Positions 42,269 to 51,223 are shown, counted from the first letter of the stretch. The stretch is DNA of 64,000 nt from Litorilinea aerophila (GCF_006569185.2 NZ_VIGC02000030.1:1-64000), one strand, 5' to 3'. Made by a program: numbers and translations. Notes: generated from the letters alone by a model not told the origin.

Positions 42269-44467
42269 ATGATTGATTTCGCAGAAACTATCGCCAACCA
42301 GTTGAAGATCCAACCGACCCAGGTGGCCGCGACCATCCAACTCCTGGACGACGGCAATACCCTCCCCTTCATTGCCCGCTACCGCAAGGAGGCCACCGGC
42401 AGCCTGGACGAAGAACAGATCCGGCGTATCGCCGAGCTGCTGGACGGGCTGCGCAAGCTGGAGCAGCGCCGGGCCGCCATCGTGGCCGCCATCCAGGAGC
42501 AGGGCCAGTTGACACCCGAACTCCATGAGCAGCTCCTGGCCGCGGACACCCTCACCGCGCTGGAGGATCTCTACCAGCCCTACCGGCCCAAACGCCGGAC
42601 CCGGGCCAGCATGGCCCGGGAGAAGGGCCTCCAGCCCCTGGCCGACCAGATCCTGGCCCAACCCCGGAGTCGCGCCACCGCTGCGGAACTGGCTGCCCCC
42701 TACGTCAACGACCAGGTGGCGGATCCGGAAGAGGCCCTGGCCGGGGCCCGGGACATCGTGGCCGAGGTGATGAGCGACCATCCAGAGGTGCGCCGCATGA
42801 CCCGGGCCCAGGCCCTGCGCTCCGGTACCCTTCAGGCCGGCAAGGTGGACGGCGCCGACGATCCCCGGGAGGTCTATCGGCTCTACTACGACTTCAAGTT
42901 GCGGGTAGATCGCCTGCGACCCCACCAGATCCTGGCCCTGAACCGGGGTGAGGCCCAGAAGGTGCTGCGGGTTAACCTGGATGTGCCCCCGCCTCGGGGA
43001 ATGCCGGACTGGCGCGCCGCCATTGCCGCCGTCTTTCGCCCGGATCCCCGTTCGCCCCTGGCTGAGCACCTGTTCCTTGCGGCCGAGGATGCGGCTCGAC
43101 GCCTGCTCCTGCCCGCCATCGAGCGGGACGTGCGGCGCACCCTGACCGAAATGGCAGAGGCCCACGCCATCCGCATCTTCGCCGCCAACCTCCGCAGCCT
43201 GCTCAGCCAGCCACCCCTGGCCGGCCAGACCGTCCTGGCCATCGACCCCGGCTTTCGCACCGGCTGCAAGGTGGCCGTGGTCGATCCCACGGGCAAGGTG
43301 CTGGACACCACCACCATCTATCCCCATCCGCCCCAGCAGCGTCGGGAGGAGGCCCTGGCCATCCTGGCAGGGCTGGCCCGACGCTACCGGGTCACCCTCT
43401 TTGCCGTGGGCAACGGCACCGCCTCCCGGGAGACGGAGCTGCTGGTGGCCGAGCTCCTCCGTTCCTGGCCGGAGGATGGAGATACCCGGCCCCAGTACCT
43501 GATGGTCAACGAGGCGGGCGCCAGCGTCTACAGCGCCAGCCCCCTGGCCCGGGCCGAGCTGCCCGACCTGGATGTGAGTATGCGCAGCGCGGTCTCCCTG
43601 GCCCGCCGGGTCCAGGATCCCCTGGCTGAGTTAGTGAAGATCGACCCGAAATCCATCGGCGTGGGGATGTACCAGCATGACGTGGACCAGAAGGCGCTGG
43701 CCCAGGCGCTGGATGGCGTGGTGGAGAGCGTGGTGAACCAGGTGGGCGTGGATGTCAACACCGCGTCCCCCGCGCTGCTGACCTACGTGGCCGGCATCGG
43801 CCCGAAGCTGGCTGAACGCATCGTGGCCTACCGGGATGAGCATGGCCCGTTCCCCAACCGACAGGCGCTTTTGCAGGTGCCCGGCCTGGGCCCCAAGGCC
43901 TTCCAGCAGGCGGCCGGTTTCCTGCGCATCCGCGCCAACGGCGCACCCGGCAGCCATCCCCTGGATGCCAGCGCCATCCATCCGGAAAGCTATCCCGTGG
44001 CGGAGGCCCTGCTCGCCCGGTCTGGCCTGAGCCTGGACGCCCTGGCCCAGGAGGGGCCGGACGCCCTGGCTGCGCGGCTCGAGGCGCTGCGGTCTGCTGT
44101 GCCCCTGGCCCAACTGGCCGCCGAGCTGGGCACCGGTGAGCCCACCCTGGCAGATATCTTTGAACAACTGGTGCGACCCGGCCGGGATCCCCGCGAAGAT
44201 CTGCCCAAGCCCATCCTGCGCAGCGACGTCCTGACCATGGAGGACCTGCAGCCGGGGATGCGCCTGGCCGGCACCGTGCGCAACGTGGTGGACTTCGGCG
44301 CGTTCGTGGACATCGGCGTCAAGCAGGACGGCCTGCTCCACCGCAGCCAGATTCCCTTCGGCACCCTGTTGCAGGTGGGTGACGTGCTCCAGGTGGAGAT
44401 CCTGGGGGTGGAAATTGAGCGGGGGCGCATCAGTTTGGGATGGGCCGAGGAGATGGCCCCCGCCTGA
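42269..44467 (+). CDS. tex: Tex-like RNA-binding transcription accessory protein
   Basis: A 732-residue Tex protein. The N-terminal helical region contains TLPFIARYRKEATGSLDEEQIRRI. A YqgF/RNase H-like core has VLAIDPGFRTGCKVAVVD, and a helix-hairpin-helix pair reads NTASPALLTYVAGIGPKLAERIVAYR. A C-terminal S1 domain shows AGTVRNVVDFGAFVDIGVKQDGLLHRSQI. The role is transcription and RNA homeostasis. It is complete and convergent with psd. Confidence 0.95.
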   Translation: MIDFAETIANQLKIQPTQVAATIQLLDDGNTLPFIARYRKEATGSLDEEQIRRIAELLDGLRKLEQRRAAIVAAIQEQGQLTPELHEQLLAADTLTALEDLYQPYRPKRRTRASMAREKGLQPLADQILAQPRSRATAAELAAPYVNDQVADPEEALAGARDIVAEVMSDHPEVRRMTRAQALRSGTLQAGKVDGADDPREVYRLYYDFKLRVDRLRPHQILALNRGEAQKVLRVNLDVPPPRGMPDWRAAIAAVFRPDPRSPLAEHLFLAAEDAARRLLLPAIERDVRRTLTEMAEAHAIRIFAANLRSLLSQPPLAGQTVLAIDPGFRTGCKVAVVDPTGKVLDTTTIYPHPPQQRREEALAILAGLARRYRVTLFAVGNGTASRETELLVAELLRSWPEDGDTRPQYLMVNEAGASVYSASPLARAELPDLDVSMRSAVSLARRVQDPLAELVKIDPKSIGVGMYQHDVDQKALAQALDGVVESVVNQVGVDVNTASPALLTYVAGIGPKLAERIVAYRDEHGPFPNRQALLQVPGLGPKAFQQAAGFLRIRANGAPGSHPLDASAIHPESYPVAEALLARSGLSLDALAQEGPDALAARLEALRSAVPLAQLAAELGTGEPTLADIFEQLVRPGRDPREDLPKPILRSDVLTMEDLQPGMRLAGTVRNVVDFGAFVDIGVKQDGLLHRSQIPFGTLLQVGDVLQVEILGVEIERGRISLGWAEEMAPA

Positions 44468-44490
44468 TGCCCGCACGGCGCAGTGGGTAG

Positions 44491-44510
44491 GTGCGGTTTC
44501 CATACCGCAC
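44491..44510. repeat. GTGCGGT-TTCCAT-ACCGCAC hairpin between tex and psd
   Basis: A 7-bp perfect stem with the TTCCAT loop also found at 19852-19887. It lies between convergent genes, 24 bp after tex and 35 bp from the psd stop. There is no T-run on either side, so any termination role would be Rho- or structure-dependent. Confidence 0.65.
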
Positions 44511-44544
44511 GAAGGTGGCCCCGCATGGAAACGGACCTGCGGCC

Positions 44545-45192
44545 TCAGCTCCCCGGCCAGCGGGCCACCGGTGTCTGGCCGCCATAGACCTGCTGGCCCA
44601 CCTGTACGAACACCTCGGCCTCCAGGGGCAGGTAGAGATCCACCCGGCTGCCGAAGCGGATCAGCCCAAACCGTTCCCCCCGCTGCAGAGTATCCCCCGG
44701 CTGGCGCCAGCAGACAATGCGCCGGGCCAGTACACCGGTCATCTGAACCACGGCCAGGGGGCCACGCGGGGTGGAGAGGCCGATGAAGTTGGCCTCATTG
44801 GCGTCGGCTTCAGGCCGGTAGGCCGGGAGAAAAGCGCCGGGCTGGTAGTGGATCTGCTGCACCGTCCCCGTGTAGGGGCTGCGCTGCACGTGGACGTCCA
44901 GCAGGCTGAGGAAGGTGACAATGCGTCGGGCCGGCCCCTGAAAGAAGCGGGGCTCCTCCACCACCTCGATCCGCTGGATGCGGCCGTCGGCTGCGGCCAG
45001 GATGACCGCCTCGTCCGAGTCCTGGGGGGTACGGTCGGGATCGCGGAAAAAGTAGCAGACCCAGGCCCAGAGCAGTCCGCCCAGGGCCGCCAGCCATCTC
45101 TGCCGGGTCGCCAGGCCCACGCCTGTCAGGATGGCCAGGCCCAGGAAGATGGTCCGGACTTCACGCCAGGCTGTTCGAATTGCCCGTCCCAT
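44545..45192 (-). CDS. psd: phosphatidylserine decarboxylase (short type)
   Basis: A 215-residue pyruvoyl enzyme that makes phosphatidylethanolamine. A membrane segment lies near residues 14-48, followed by LSLLDVHVQRSPYTGTV and GLIRFGSRVDLYLP. Self-cleavage at Gly181-Ser182 would create the pyruvoyl group, as in short bacterial Psd. The start ATG overlaps the pssA stop (TAATG), so translation is coupled. Third gene of the phospholipid operon. Confidence 0.92.
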   Translation of the reverse strand: MGRAIRTAWREVRTIFLGLAILTGVGLATRQRWLAALGGLLWAWVCYFFRDPDRTPQDSDEAVILAAADGRIQRIEVVEEPRFFQGPARRIVTFLSLLDVHVQRSPYTGTVQQIHYQPGAFLPAYRPEADANEANFIGLSTPRGPLAVVQMTGVLARRIVCWRQPGDTLQRGERFGLIRFGSRVDLYLPLEAEVFVQVGQQVYGGQTPVARWPGS

Positions 45193-45926
45193 TACCGGGC
45201 CCTCCCCATCTGTTGGCGGCGCCTCTCGGCCCGTTGCTGGAGACCGTAGAGAGGGCCCATGACTGCGTACAGAGAAAGGAGGGTGAAGGGAACCACCTGC
45301 CAGCCGCCCCAAATCCAGGCCCAGATTGCGGCCAGGAGTGGCACGGCAAGCCAGGGGATGGGAGCCGTGGCCACATGTTTCAACTTGGGATAGGGAAAGG
45401 GGCTCACCATCAGGAAGCTAACCACCGCCACCACCACGGTCCACCACAGGTTCAGGGTCCAGTGTTGCCAGAAGCTGCCCGCGATGAGGAGCATGCTGGC
45501 CACGGGGATGGGCATCCCGGTGAAGAACGCGCTGCGGCAGGTGGGCTGGGTGTTGTAGCGGGCCAGGCGACAGGCGCCGGCCAGGGCAAAGATGACCGAG
45601 GCGAAGATGGCCGTGGTAGGGTGGACGCCCACGCCCAACATCAGGTAGTAGATGAGGATAGTGGGCGCCACGCCGAAGGTCACCATGTCGGCCAGGGAAT
45701 CCAACTGTTTGCCGATGTCGGTGGTGGCGTTCAGCCGGTGGGCTAGCTGGCCGTCCACCGCGTCCAGCACCGAACCAGCCAGGATGAACAGCGCGCCCAG
45801 CACAAAGCGCTGGTCGGCCAGAACAGTGATGGCGGCGATGCCCAGAAACAGGGAGCCCAGGGTGGCTGTGCTGGGCAGCAACAGGTGTAGCGGATGAGGG
45901 CTGGAAAGTTTCTCCTGGTCGGTCAT
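45192..45926 (-). CDS. pssA: CDP-diacylglycerol-serine O-phosphatidyltransferase
   Basis: PssA, 244 residues, a CDP-alcohol phosphatidyltransferase with several membrane spans. The catalytic motif reads DGQLAH-x8-G-KQL-D-SLAD; the Asp and Gly positions fit, but the Arg of the usual DGxxAR is His. VTFGVAPTILIYYL and ACRLARYN follow as expected. Its ATG overlaps the methyltransferase stop, and its stop overlaps psd. It makes phosphatidylserine for Psd. Confidence 0.9.
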   Translation of the reverse strand: MTDQEKLSSPHPLHLLLPSTATLGSLFLGIAAITVLADQRFVLGALFILAGSVLDAVDGQLAHRLNATTDIGKQLDSLADMVTFGVAPTILIYYLMLGVGVHPTTAIFASVIFALAGACRLARYNTQPTCRSAFFTGMPIPVASMLLIAGSFWQHWTLNLWWTVVVAVVSFLMVSPFPYPKLKHVATAPIPWLAVPLLAAIWAWIWGGWQVVPFTLLSLYAVMGPLYGLQQRAERRRQQMGRAR

Positions 45927-46582
45927 GGGGTCGTCTCCTGGGTGGCTAACGGTTTCTGCCAGTAGTAAACCCAGGCAGGCGGCAGGTTGCGGAGGACCAG
46001 CCGCCGGCCCACCTGGTAGCGGGCGGCAAAGGAGGCAATGACGGCCTGGCGGGCGTCCATATCTGCCCGGGCGGCGCCCATGCTGAGGCGTCGTTTTAGT
46101 TCCCCCAGCACCGCATACTTCACGTAGCTGAACACACCGCCGGGTTTCAGGTGCTCCATCATCAGGGTGAGCAGGGATTCTACCATGGCGGCCGGAAAGT
46201 TGCTCAGGGGCAGGCTAAAGACAATGAAGTCGTAGCGGGTGGCCAGGGGAAAGTGGAGCAGGTTGCCGTTGATCAGGCGCACATCCACGCCGGGGCGGGA
46301 AAGCAGCCCTTCCCGCTGTAACCGGGCGTGGAGAAAAGCAGTCAGGGGTGAACTCAGCTCCACCAGGTCCAGGCTGTCGCCGGGCTGCAGGCGGGGGATC
46401 AGTTCGCACGTGAACGAACCCGTGCCGGGGCCGGCCTCCAGGACCCGGATGGGGCCGGAATGTCGGGCGATGCGCTCGGTCGCGGCCTTCCCCAGCGCGG
46501 CGGAGCTGGGTAGGACGGCGCCGATCTGGGTCTGGTTGTGGACAAACTGGCGCCAGAACAACAGGACGCTGTGGCTACTCAT
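45923..46582 (-). CDS. phospholipid (PE) N-methyltransferase, PmtA-like
   Basis: A 219-residue class I methyltransferase. VLEAGPGTGSFTCELIPRL is motif I, DLVELSSPLTAFLHARL the acidic second strand, and FIVFSLPLSNFPAAMVESLL the post-motif region typical of Rhodobacter/PmtA-type enzymes. The N-terminus FWRQFVHNQTQIGAVLPSSAALGKAA is also shared with that group. The operon with pssA and psd supports methylation of phosphatidylethanolamine, possibly to phosphatidylcholine. The extent of methylation is not readable. Confidence 0.83.
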   Translation of the reverse strand: MSSHSVLLFWRQFVHNQTQIGAVLPSSAALGKAATERIARHSGPIRVLEAGPGTGSFTCELIPRLQPGDSLDLVELSSPLTAFLHARLQREGLLSRPGVDVRLINGNLLHFPLATRYDFIVFSLPLSNFPAAMVESLLTLMMEHLKPGGVFSYVKYAVLGELKRRLSMGAARADMDARQAVIASFAARYQVGRRLVLRNLPPAWVYYWQKPLATQETTP

Positions 46583-46817
46583 GGATCTCTCAGTCCTCGT
46601 CTATGGTTGTGGGTGTGGGGTGCATCCCTCTGGCGTGCGGACGTCTCCAGACGCCGCCCACCGGTCCCCTGCGGGAGGCCCTCCCGTGGGGTGGGCGCCC
46701 GCAATGTGGCAGCTGCAGCCGGCCCTGGGGATGGGATCTTTTGGATAGATCGCTTGTGTACTGGGGCCGCAGCTGGCCGACGGATCCAGGATCGTCAGCA
46801 GTCAACAGATTTCACGG

Positions 46818-46841
46818 ATTATAGCACAGACAGGATGTCAA
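46818..46841 (-). promoter_or_regulatory. possible promoter of the phospholipid operon
   Basis: On the minus strand TATAAT (46823-46818) is preceded by TGC, an extended -10. TTGACA (46841-46836) is only 12 nt upstream, too close for a normal -35. The implied leader is about 230 nt. The rest of 46583-46898 has no visible gene. Confidence 0.4.
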
Positions 46842-46898
46842 GGCCCACCTGAAAACAGGAGAACAGGAGACGAGGGCTACAGGCGTCCGCCAGGTAGG

Positions 46899-48209
46899 AT
46901 GGATAGGAGGCAACGGGTGGGTGAAGACAGGAAACAACCATGGCCCCCGACACGGCTGGTGGCTGGCGTGGGCGGCGCCATCGGCTTTTGCATTTTAGGC
47001 GATTCCCTGCTCTACAGCATCCTGCCCTTGGAAGCGGCCAACCTGGGTATCGGCCTGCCCCTGGTGGGCCTGCTCCTCAGCGTCAACCGGCTGGTCCGTC
47101 TGGCGTCCAATACCTGGGCCAGCACCCTGTACGAGCGGATGGGGCCGCGCCGCCCCTTCCTGGCAGCCGTGGCTGTGGGCCTTCTCTCCACCTGGGTGTA
47201 CGGGCTGGGGATGGGCTTCGCCGCCTTTCTGGCCGCGCGCATGGCCTGGGGCATAGCCTGGTCGGCCCTGCGCCAGGGGGGCTACCAGGCCGTCTGGTCG
47301 GGGCCCACCAGCGCCAAGGGACGCCTGACGGGGCTGCTCTGGGGGCTGGTGCGCCTGGGCAGCGCGGTTAGCGTTCTGGGCGGCGGCTACCTGTATGACC
47401 TGGTGGGCTATCGAAACACCCTGTGGGTGGTCACGGGCGTCACCGCGCTGGCGGTCCCCCTGGCCTATCAGCTCCGCTGGCCGCCTTTTTCCCCGGCCCG
47501 GGGGCGGCCGCCCGCCCAGACAGCTACTCCTGTCCCGGTGAGCCCGGGGACGGCTCTGGGGCGACGCCTGGCCCAGGTCCGGACCAGCCTGGGGCTTGCC
47601 CTGGCGCTGCCGGCCCAGCGATGGCTGATCGTGGCCGCCTTTTTCGAGTATCTCCTCAGCGGCGTGGTGATCTCCACCACTTCCCTCTTCCTGGCCAGTC
47701 GCATGGAATTGGAGGGCGGGGCATTGCTCTTGGGGGCGGGCGTCGCCACCGTCACCGGCCTGCTTCACGGCACCCGCTGGCTGACGGACCTGGCCCTGGG
47801 GCCGGGGGTGGGGGCCCTCTCTGACCGCTTTGGCCAGGCCAACACCGCGTTGACCATTGCCGGGGTGCTGCTGCTGGGGATTGCCGGGGCCGTTCTCCTG
47901 CCCCTGCCCCTGGCCATCTTTTCCCTCTTGCTGACGCTCATGGGCGACGGTGCCCTGCACATTGTTATGAGTGCGGCCGCGACGGGCGCGGCCACAGGTG
48001 CGCCCCGGCCTCACCTGTTCATCGGCGTCTTTACCACCACCGGCGATGCGGGCTCTGCCCTGGGGCCACTGCTGGCCTACTCGGGGGGGACGTGGGTCGG
48101 GCTGCCGACCATGTACCTGGCCATAGCTGTGGCGCTGCTGGCCGTGGTCGTGCGCTTCTGGTCCCTCTCGCCGGCCATGGCCAGGGCGGCCCGTCCCGCC
48201 CCTGAATAA
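46899..48209 (+). CDS. MFS transporter
   Basis: A 436-residue protein with about twelve hydrophobic spans. GFCILGDSLLYSILPLEA is the first span, and the loop 2-3 region ERMGPRRPF is the MFS loop motif. A central linker (PARGRPPAQTATPVP) separates two six-span halves. The substrate is unknown; the closest general pattern is drug/metabolite efflux. The start ATG has no clear ribosome site; GTG at 46917 is an alternative. It runs divergently from the phospholipid operon. Confidence 0.8.
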   Translation: MDRRQRVGEDRKQPWPPTRLVAGVGGAIGFCILGDSLLYSILPLEAANLGIGLPLVGLLLSVNRLVRLASNTWASTLYERMGPRRPFLAAVAVGLLSTWVYGLGMGFAAFLAARMAWGIAWSALRQGGYQAVWSGPTSAKGRLTGLLWGLVRLGSAVSVLGGGYLYDLVGYRNTLWVVTGVTALAVPLAYQLRWPPFSPARGRPPAQTATPVPVSPGTALGRRLAQVRTSLGLALALPAQRWLIVAAFFEYLLSGVVISTTSLFLASRMELEGGALLLGAGVATVTGLLHGTRWLTDLALGPGVGALSDRFGQANTALTIAGVLLLGIAGAVLLPLPLAIFSLLLTLMGDGALHIVMSAAATGAATGAPRPHLFIGVFTTTGDAGSALGPLLAYSGGTWVGLPTMYLAIAVALLAVVVRFWSLSPAMARAARPAPE

Positions 48210-48220
48210 AGTCGTGCGCG

Positions 48221-48712
48221 GTGCGCAGGTCACGCATCCTTGCGTGACAGAGGCGCAGGGAGCTCTGTCCGGCCAGGAGACCGGACCTACGGTGGGGTGC
48301 ATGGTACGTAGGTCACGCAGGATGCGTGACAGAGGCGCAGGGGGCCCCTGTCCGGCCAGGAGACCGGACCTGCGACGGGGTGGATGGTGCGCAGGTCACG
48401 CATCCTTGCGTGACAGAGGCGCAAGGACCCCTGTCCGGCCAGGAGACCGGACCTGCGACGGGGTGGATGGTGCGCAGGTCACGCATCCTTGCGTGACAGA
48501 GGCGCAGGGGGCCCCTGTCCGGCCAGGAGACCGGACCTACGGCGGGGTGCATGGTACGTAGGTCACGCATCCTTGCGTGACAGAGGCGCAGGGGGCCCCT
48601 GTCCGGCCAGGAGACCGGACCTACGGCGGGGTGGATGGTGCGCAGGTCACGCATCCTTGCGTGACAGAGGCGCAGGGAGCTCTGTCCGGCCAGGAGACCG
48701 GACCTACGGCGT
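48221..48712. repeat. six-unit 83/84-bp palindromic repeat array
   Basis: Units start at 48221, 48304, 48387, 48470, 48554 and 48638. Each contains GTCACGCATCCTTGCGTGAC (hairpin 1), a CAGGGGGCCCCTG-type palindrome, and GTCCGG-CCAGGAGA-CCGGAC (hairpin 3). Junctions pair GACCTACG or GACCTGCG with the next CGTAGGTC or CGCAGGTC. Related single elements lie at 19538, 42079 and 56108. No coding sequence or unique spacers are present. The remaining gap 48713-48860 holds two more short hairpins (48730-48748 and 48790-48808). Confidence 0.9.
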
Positions 48713-48860
48713 GATACCCGTTTCCGTAGGGGCGGCCCTCGGCCGCCCGCTGTCGCCAAACCCAGGTGGGTGAAGGGAGGGCGACGGCAGCGCAGCTACG
48801 AGCTGCGCCTACGACGGGGTGCCGGTTTTCGTGGGGGTGGGCCGGAGGAATGCACACCCT

Positions 48861-49883
48861 TCAAAGGCGGCGTACTCGCAGGCGATAGGGTCCGGTGCCT
48901 GTCTCGCTGAAATGGCGGACATGCACCTGGTAGGTGCCGGGGGAGAGGGGTTGCTCCAGGCGCGCGTTGAGCAGCCAGCCGCTGTCGTCGTCGTGGGCCA
49001 GGCGCTGACCTTCCAGGTCCAAGAGCTCCAGGGTGACGTCGGTGCTGCCTTCGGTTTCCAGCAGGTAGCGGCCGGCCTGGTCGATGACCAGGGTGTAGCG
49101 GTGGATTTCCCCCGGGGTGACCAGGGTGGCATCCACAGGCGGGCCATCCACCACCAGCTGGCCAGGTGGCGGGGCGTGGTCGAGGGGGTAGATGACGCCG
49201 ATGAACTGCCTGTCCATGGGTGAGAGCACCTTGTTCCACCCCACCTGGAAGACGCCGTCGGTAAACTGGGGCGGAATGGGGTAAAGCATGATGGACTGGG
49301 GATCGAACTGGGAGTAGTTGGTGACCGTGCTGTCGTAGACCTGGAAGATGTTGACATCCACCTCTTCCCGGCTCCAGAAGTTCGGCGGGCCCGCGTAGAA
49401 GGCGTAGACGGCCTCCCGGTTCCAGGGGATGCGGCCAGCCGGATTCTGATGCTCGTGGATCAGACCCAGGGCGTGGCCGAATTCGTGGAGGACCAGCTGG
49501 GAGACCTCGTCGTTGGGCGTGGCGGGAGTCAGCCAGCCCAGGTTGATGGTGGGATCATTGGGGCCAATGCGGGGATCCAGGGCATCGGTGCCGATGAAGG
49601 ACCAGGAGCCCCCCGGGGTGAAGGAGACCCGCAGCACGGCGTCGGGGGCGTCGTCGAAGACCAGGGTAACGTTGGCGTACTTGCACCATTCCTGGGCGAA
49701 GGTCGCCACCTTTTCGTGTAACCGATCATCCCCGTCCAGGAAGCGGACGTGGAGGGTGCGCTGGTGGGGAGGCCAGAGCTTGTTGCGGTCCGCGGCCAGC
49801 CGGGCCTCCCGGGTTTGAGGCGCCGGCCCGGCAATCGGGGGCAGGCGCCTGTCCACGCAAACCTTCAAGATGTCCGTAGTCAT
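48861..49883 (-). CDS. metzincin zinc protease (M12A-like) with PPC-type C-terminal domain, paralogue 1
   Basis: A 340-residue protein. Zinc site HEFGHALGLIHEH at residues 133-145 and Met-turn SIMLYP at 198-202 define a metzincin close to astacins. The C-terminal ~110 residues (LVIDQAGRYLLETEGSTDVTLELLD...YQVHVRHF) form a pre-peptidase C-terminal (PPC) beta domain. There is no signal peptide; the N-terminus MTTDILKVCVDRRLPP is shared with the upstream paralogue. Start ATG 49883 is 4 nt after that paralogue's stop, so they are co-expressed. Confidence 0.85.
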   Translation of the reverse strand: MTTDILKVCVDRRLPPIAGPAPQTREARLAADRNKLWPPHQRTLHVRFLDGDDRLHEKVATFAQEWCKYANVTLVFDDAPDAVLRVSFTPGGSWSFIGTDALDPRIGPNDPTINLGWLTPATPNDEVSQLVLHEFGHALGLIHEHQNPAGRIPWNREAVYAFYAGPPNFWSREEVDVNIFQVYDSTVTNYSQFDPQSIMLYPIPPQFTDGVFQVGWNKVLSPMDRQFIGVIYPLDHAPPPGQLVVDGPPVDATLVTPGEIHRYTLVIDQAGRYLLETEGSTDVTLELLDLEGQRLAHDDDSGWLLNARLEQPLSPGTYQVHVRHFSETGTGPYRLRVRRL

Positions 49884-49887
49884 TGGG

Positions 49888-50991
49888 CTATGCCGGCTCC
49901 CGATAGACGCCGACTTTGTATTCGCCGGTGCGCTGGGCGCTGAAGTGGCGGATGCGCAGGGTGTACCGGCCTGGCACCAACATCTGGACGATGCGCGCGT
50001 TGAGACGGCGGCCGCTGTCGTCGTCCTGGGCGATGAAATGGGTTTCGTCGTCCGGCCCGAAGAGGCTCATCACCACATCGGTCCGCCCTTCGGTTTCCAT
50101 CCGATAACGGCCGCCTTCGGTCACCACAAAGGTGAAGGTGTCGATCTCCCCCGGCGCCCCGATGGCGGCGGCCACTGCCGGCCCATCGATGGTGAGCTCG
50201 TTTTCTGGCTTTTGCTCGAAGGGATAGAGGATGGCCACAAAATCCTTGTCCGTCTGGGAGAGCTCCTTGTTCCAGCCCACCTCGAAGTCGCCGATGGTGA
50301 ATTCATTGGGGATGGGGTAGAGCATGATGGACTGGGGATCGAACTCGGAGAACTGGGAAATGGTGGCGCTGTAGCGGGTGAAGAGATTCACGTCCACCTG
50401 TTGCCGGTTCCAGAAGTTCGGCGGGCCCTGGTAATACTGATAGACTACCTCCTTGTTCCAGGGGATGTTGGTGGCCGGGTTCTGGTGTTCGTGGTAGCAG
50501 CCCAGGGCGTGGCCGAACTCGTGGGTCACCACCCGGGAGTATTCGTCCAGGGGGGTGGAGCGGGTCAGCCAGCCAAAGTTCATGGTGGGCTGGTTCTTGG
50601 GAATGCTCAGCGCGTCGGTGCCGATGTAGGACCAGGAGCCCTTTTGTTGGAAGGAGATGCGGATCTCCGCGTCGGGGTCGTCGCCAAATTCGAACTTGAT
50701 GTTGGCGTACTGGCTCCAGATGTGGGCGAAGGGTTGCAGCCGCTCCTGGACTACCGGGTCGCCGTCCAGGAAACGCACCCGCAACGTCCGCCCGGGTTTC
50801 CACAGCTTGCCGGTCAGCGCGGCCAGGGCCTCCGGCTGGAAGTCCGGCCGCACGGTCGGTGCCAGGGTGCGGGCGGGCGGGATCTGGGGCGCGTTGATGG
50901 GGTTTTCCTCCACCGACCGGCGCATAAAATCCACCAACAGCTCAACCGGCAGCGCTCGGTCAATGCAGGCCTTGATCACTTGCTCGGACAT
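49888..50991 (-). CDS. metzincin zinc protease (M12A-like) with PPC-type C-terminal domain, paralogue 2
   Basis: A 367-residue protein with zinc site HEFGHALGCYHEH (157-169), Met-turn SIMLYP and a C-terminal PPC-like domain ending YTLRIRHFSAQRTGEYKVGV. AAGGAG stands 7 nt before ATG 50991. The leader MSEQVIKACIDRALPVELL again lacks a signal peptide and contains the Cys-x-Asp-Arg-x-Leu-Pro motif of its neighbour. Much of the catalytic domain is similar by eye between the two. Substrate and export route are unknown. Confidence 0.85.
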   Translation of the reverse strand: MSEQVIKACIDRALPVELLVDFMRRSVEENPINAPQIPPARTLAPTVRPDFQPEALAALTGKLWKPGRTLRVRFLDGDPVVQERLQPFAHIWSQYANIKFEFGDDPDAEIRISFQQKGSWSYIGTDALSIPKNQPTMNFGWLTRSTPLDEYSRVVTHEFGHALGCYHEHQNPATNIPWNKEVVYQYYQGPPNFWNRQQVDVNLFTRYSATISQFSEFDPQSIMLYPIPNEFTIGDFEVGWNKELSQTDKDFVAILYPFEQKPENELTIDGPAVAAAIGAPGEIDTFTFVVTEGGRYRMETEGRTDVVMSLFGPDDETHFIAQDDDSGRRLNARIVQMLVPGRYTLRIRHFSAQRTGEYKVGVYREPA

Positions 50992-51223
50992 GGTTTGCTC
51001 CTTTGGGCAGTGGGGGGTATCCGGCGGATGGGGCTGGGTAACTGAGCAGTCCCATCCCCTTCACTTGATTATATCGGCGGGGAGTTGCCCCTGTCAATCC
51101 GGTTTGTAGCGGGCCATGGCCGTGCTGCTCCATTCACCCCCGGGCTGCTTTGGGGGGGCGCGGCAAAATAAGGTACAATGGGCGAATGTTGGCGTATGGA
51201 TCACACAGAGCAAGGGAATGACC

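Noticed and set aside
48221-48712. CRISPR array
   Set aside because: Units are 83-84 bp and repeated in full, with no unique spacers, and no cas gene is near. It is a palindromic tandem repeat.
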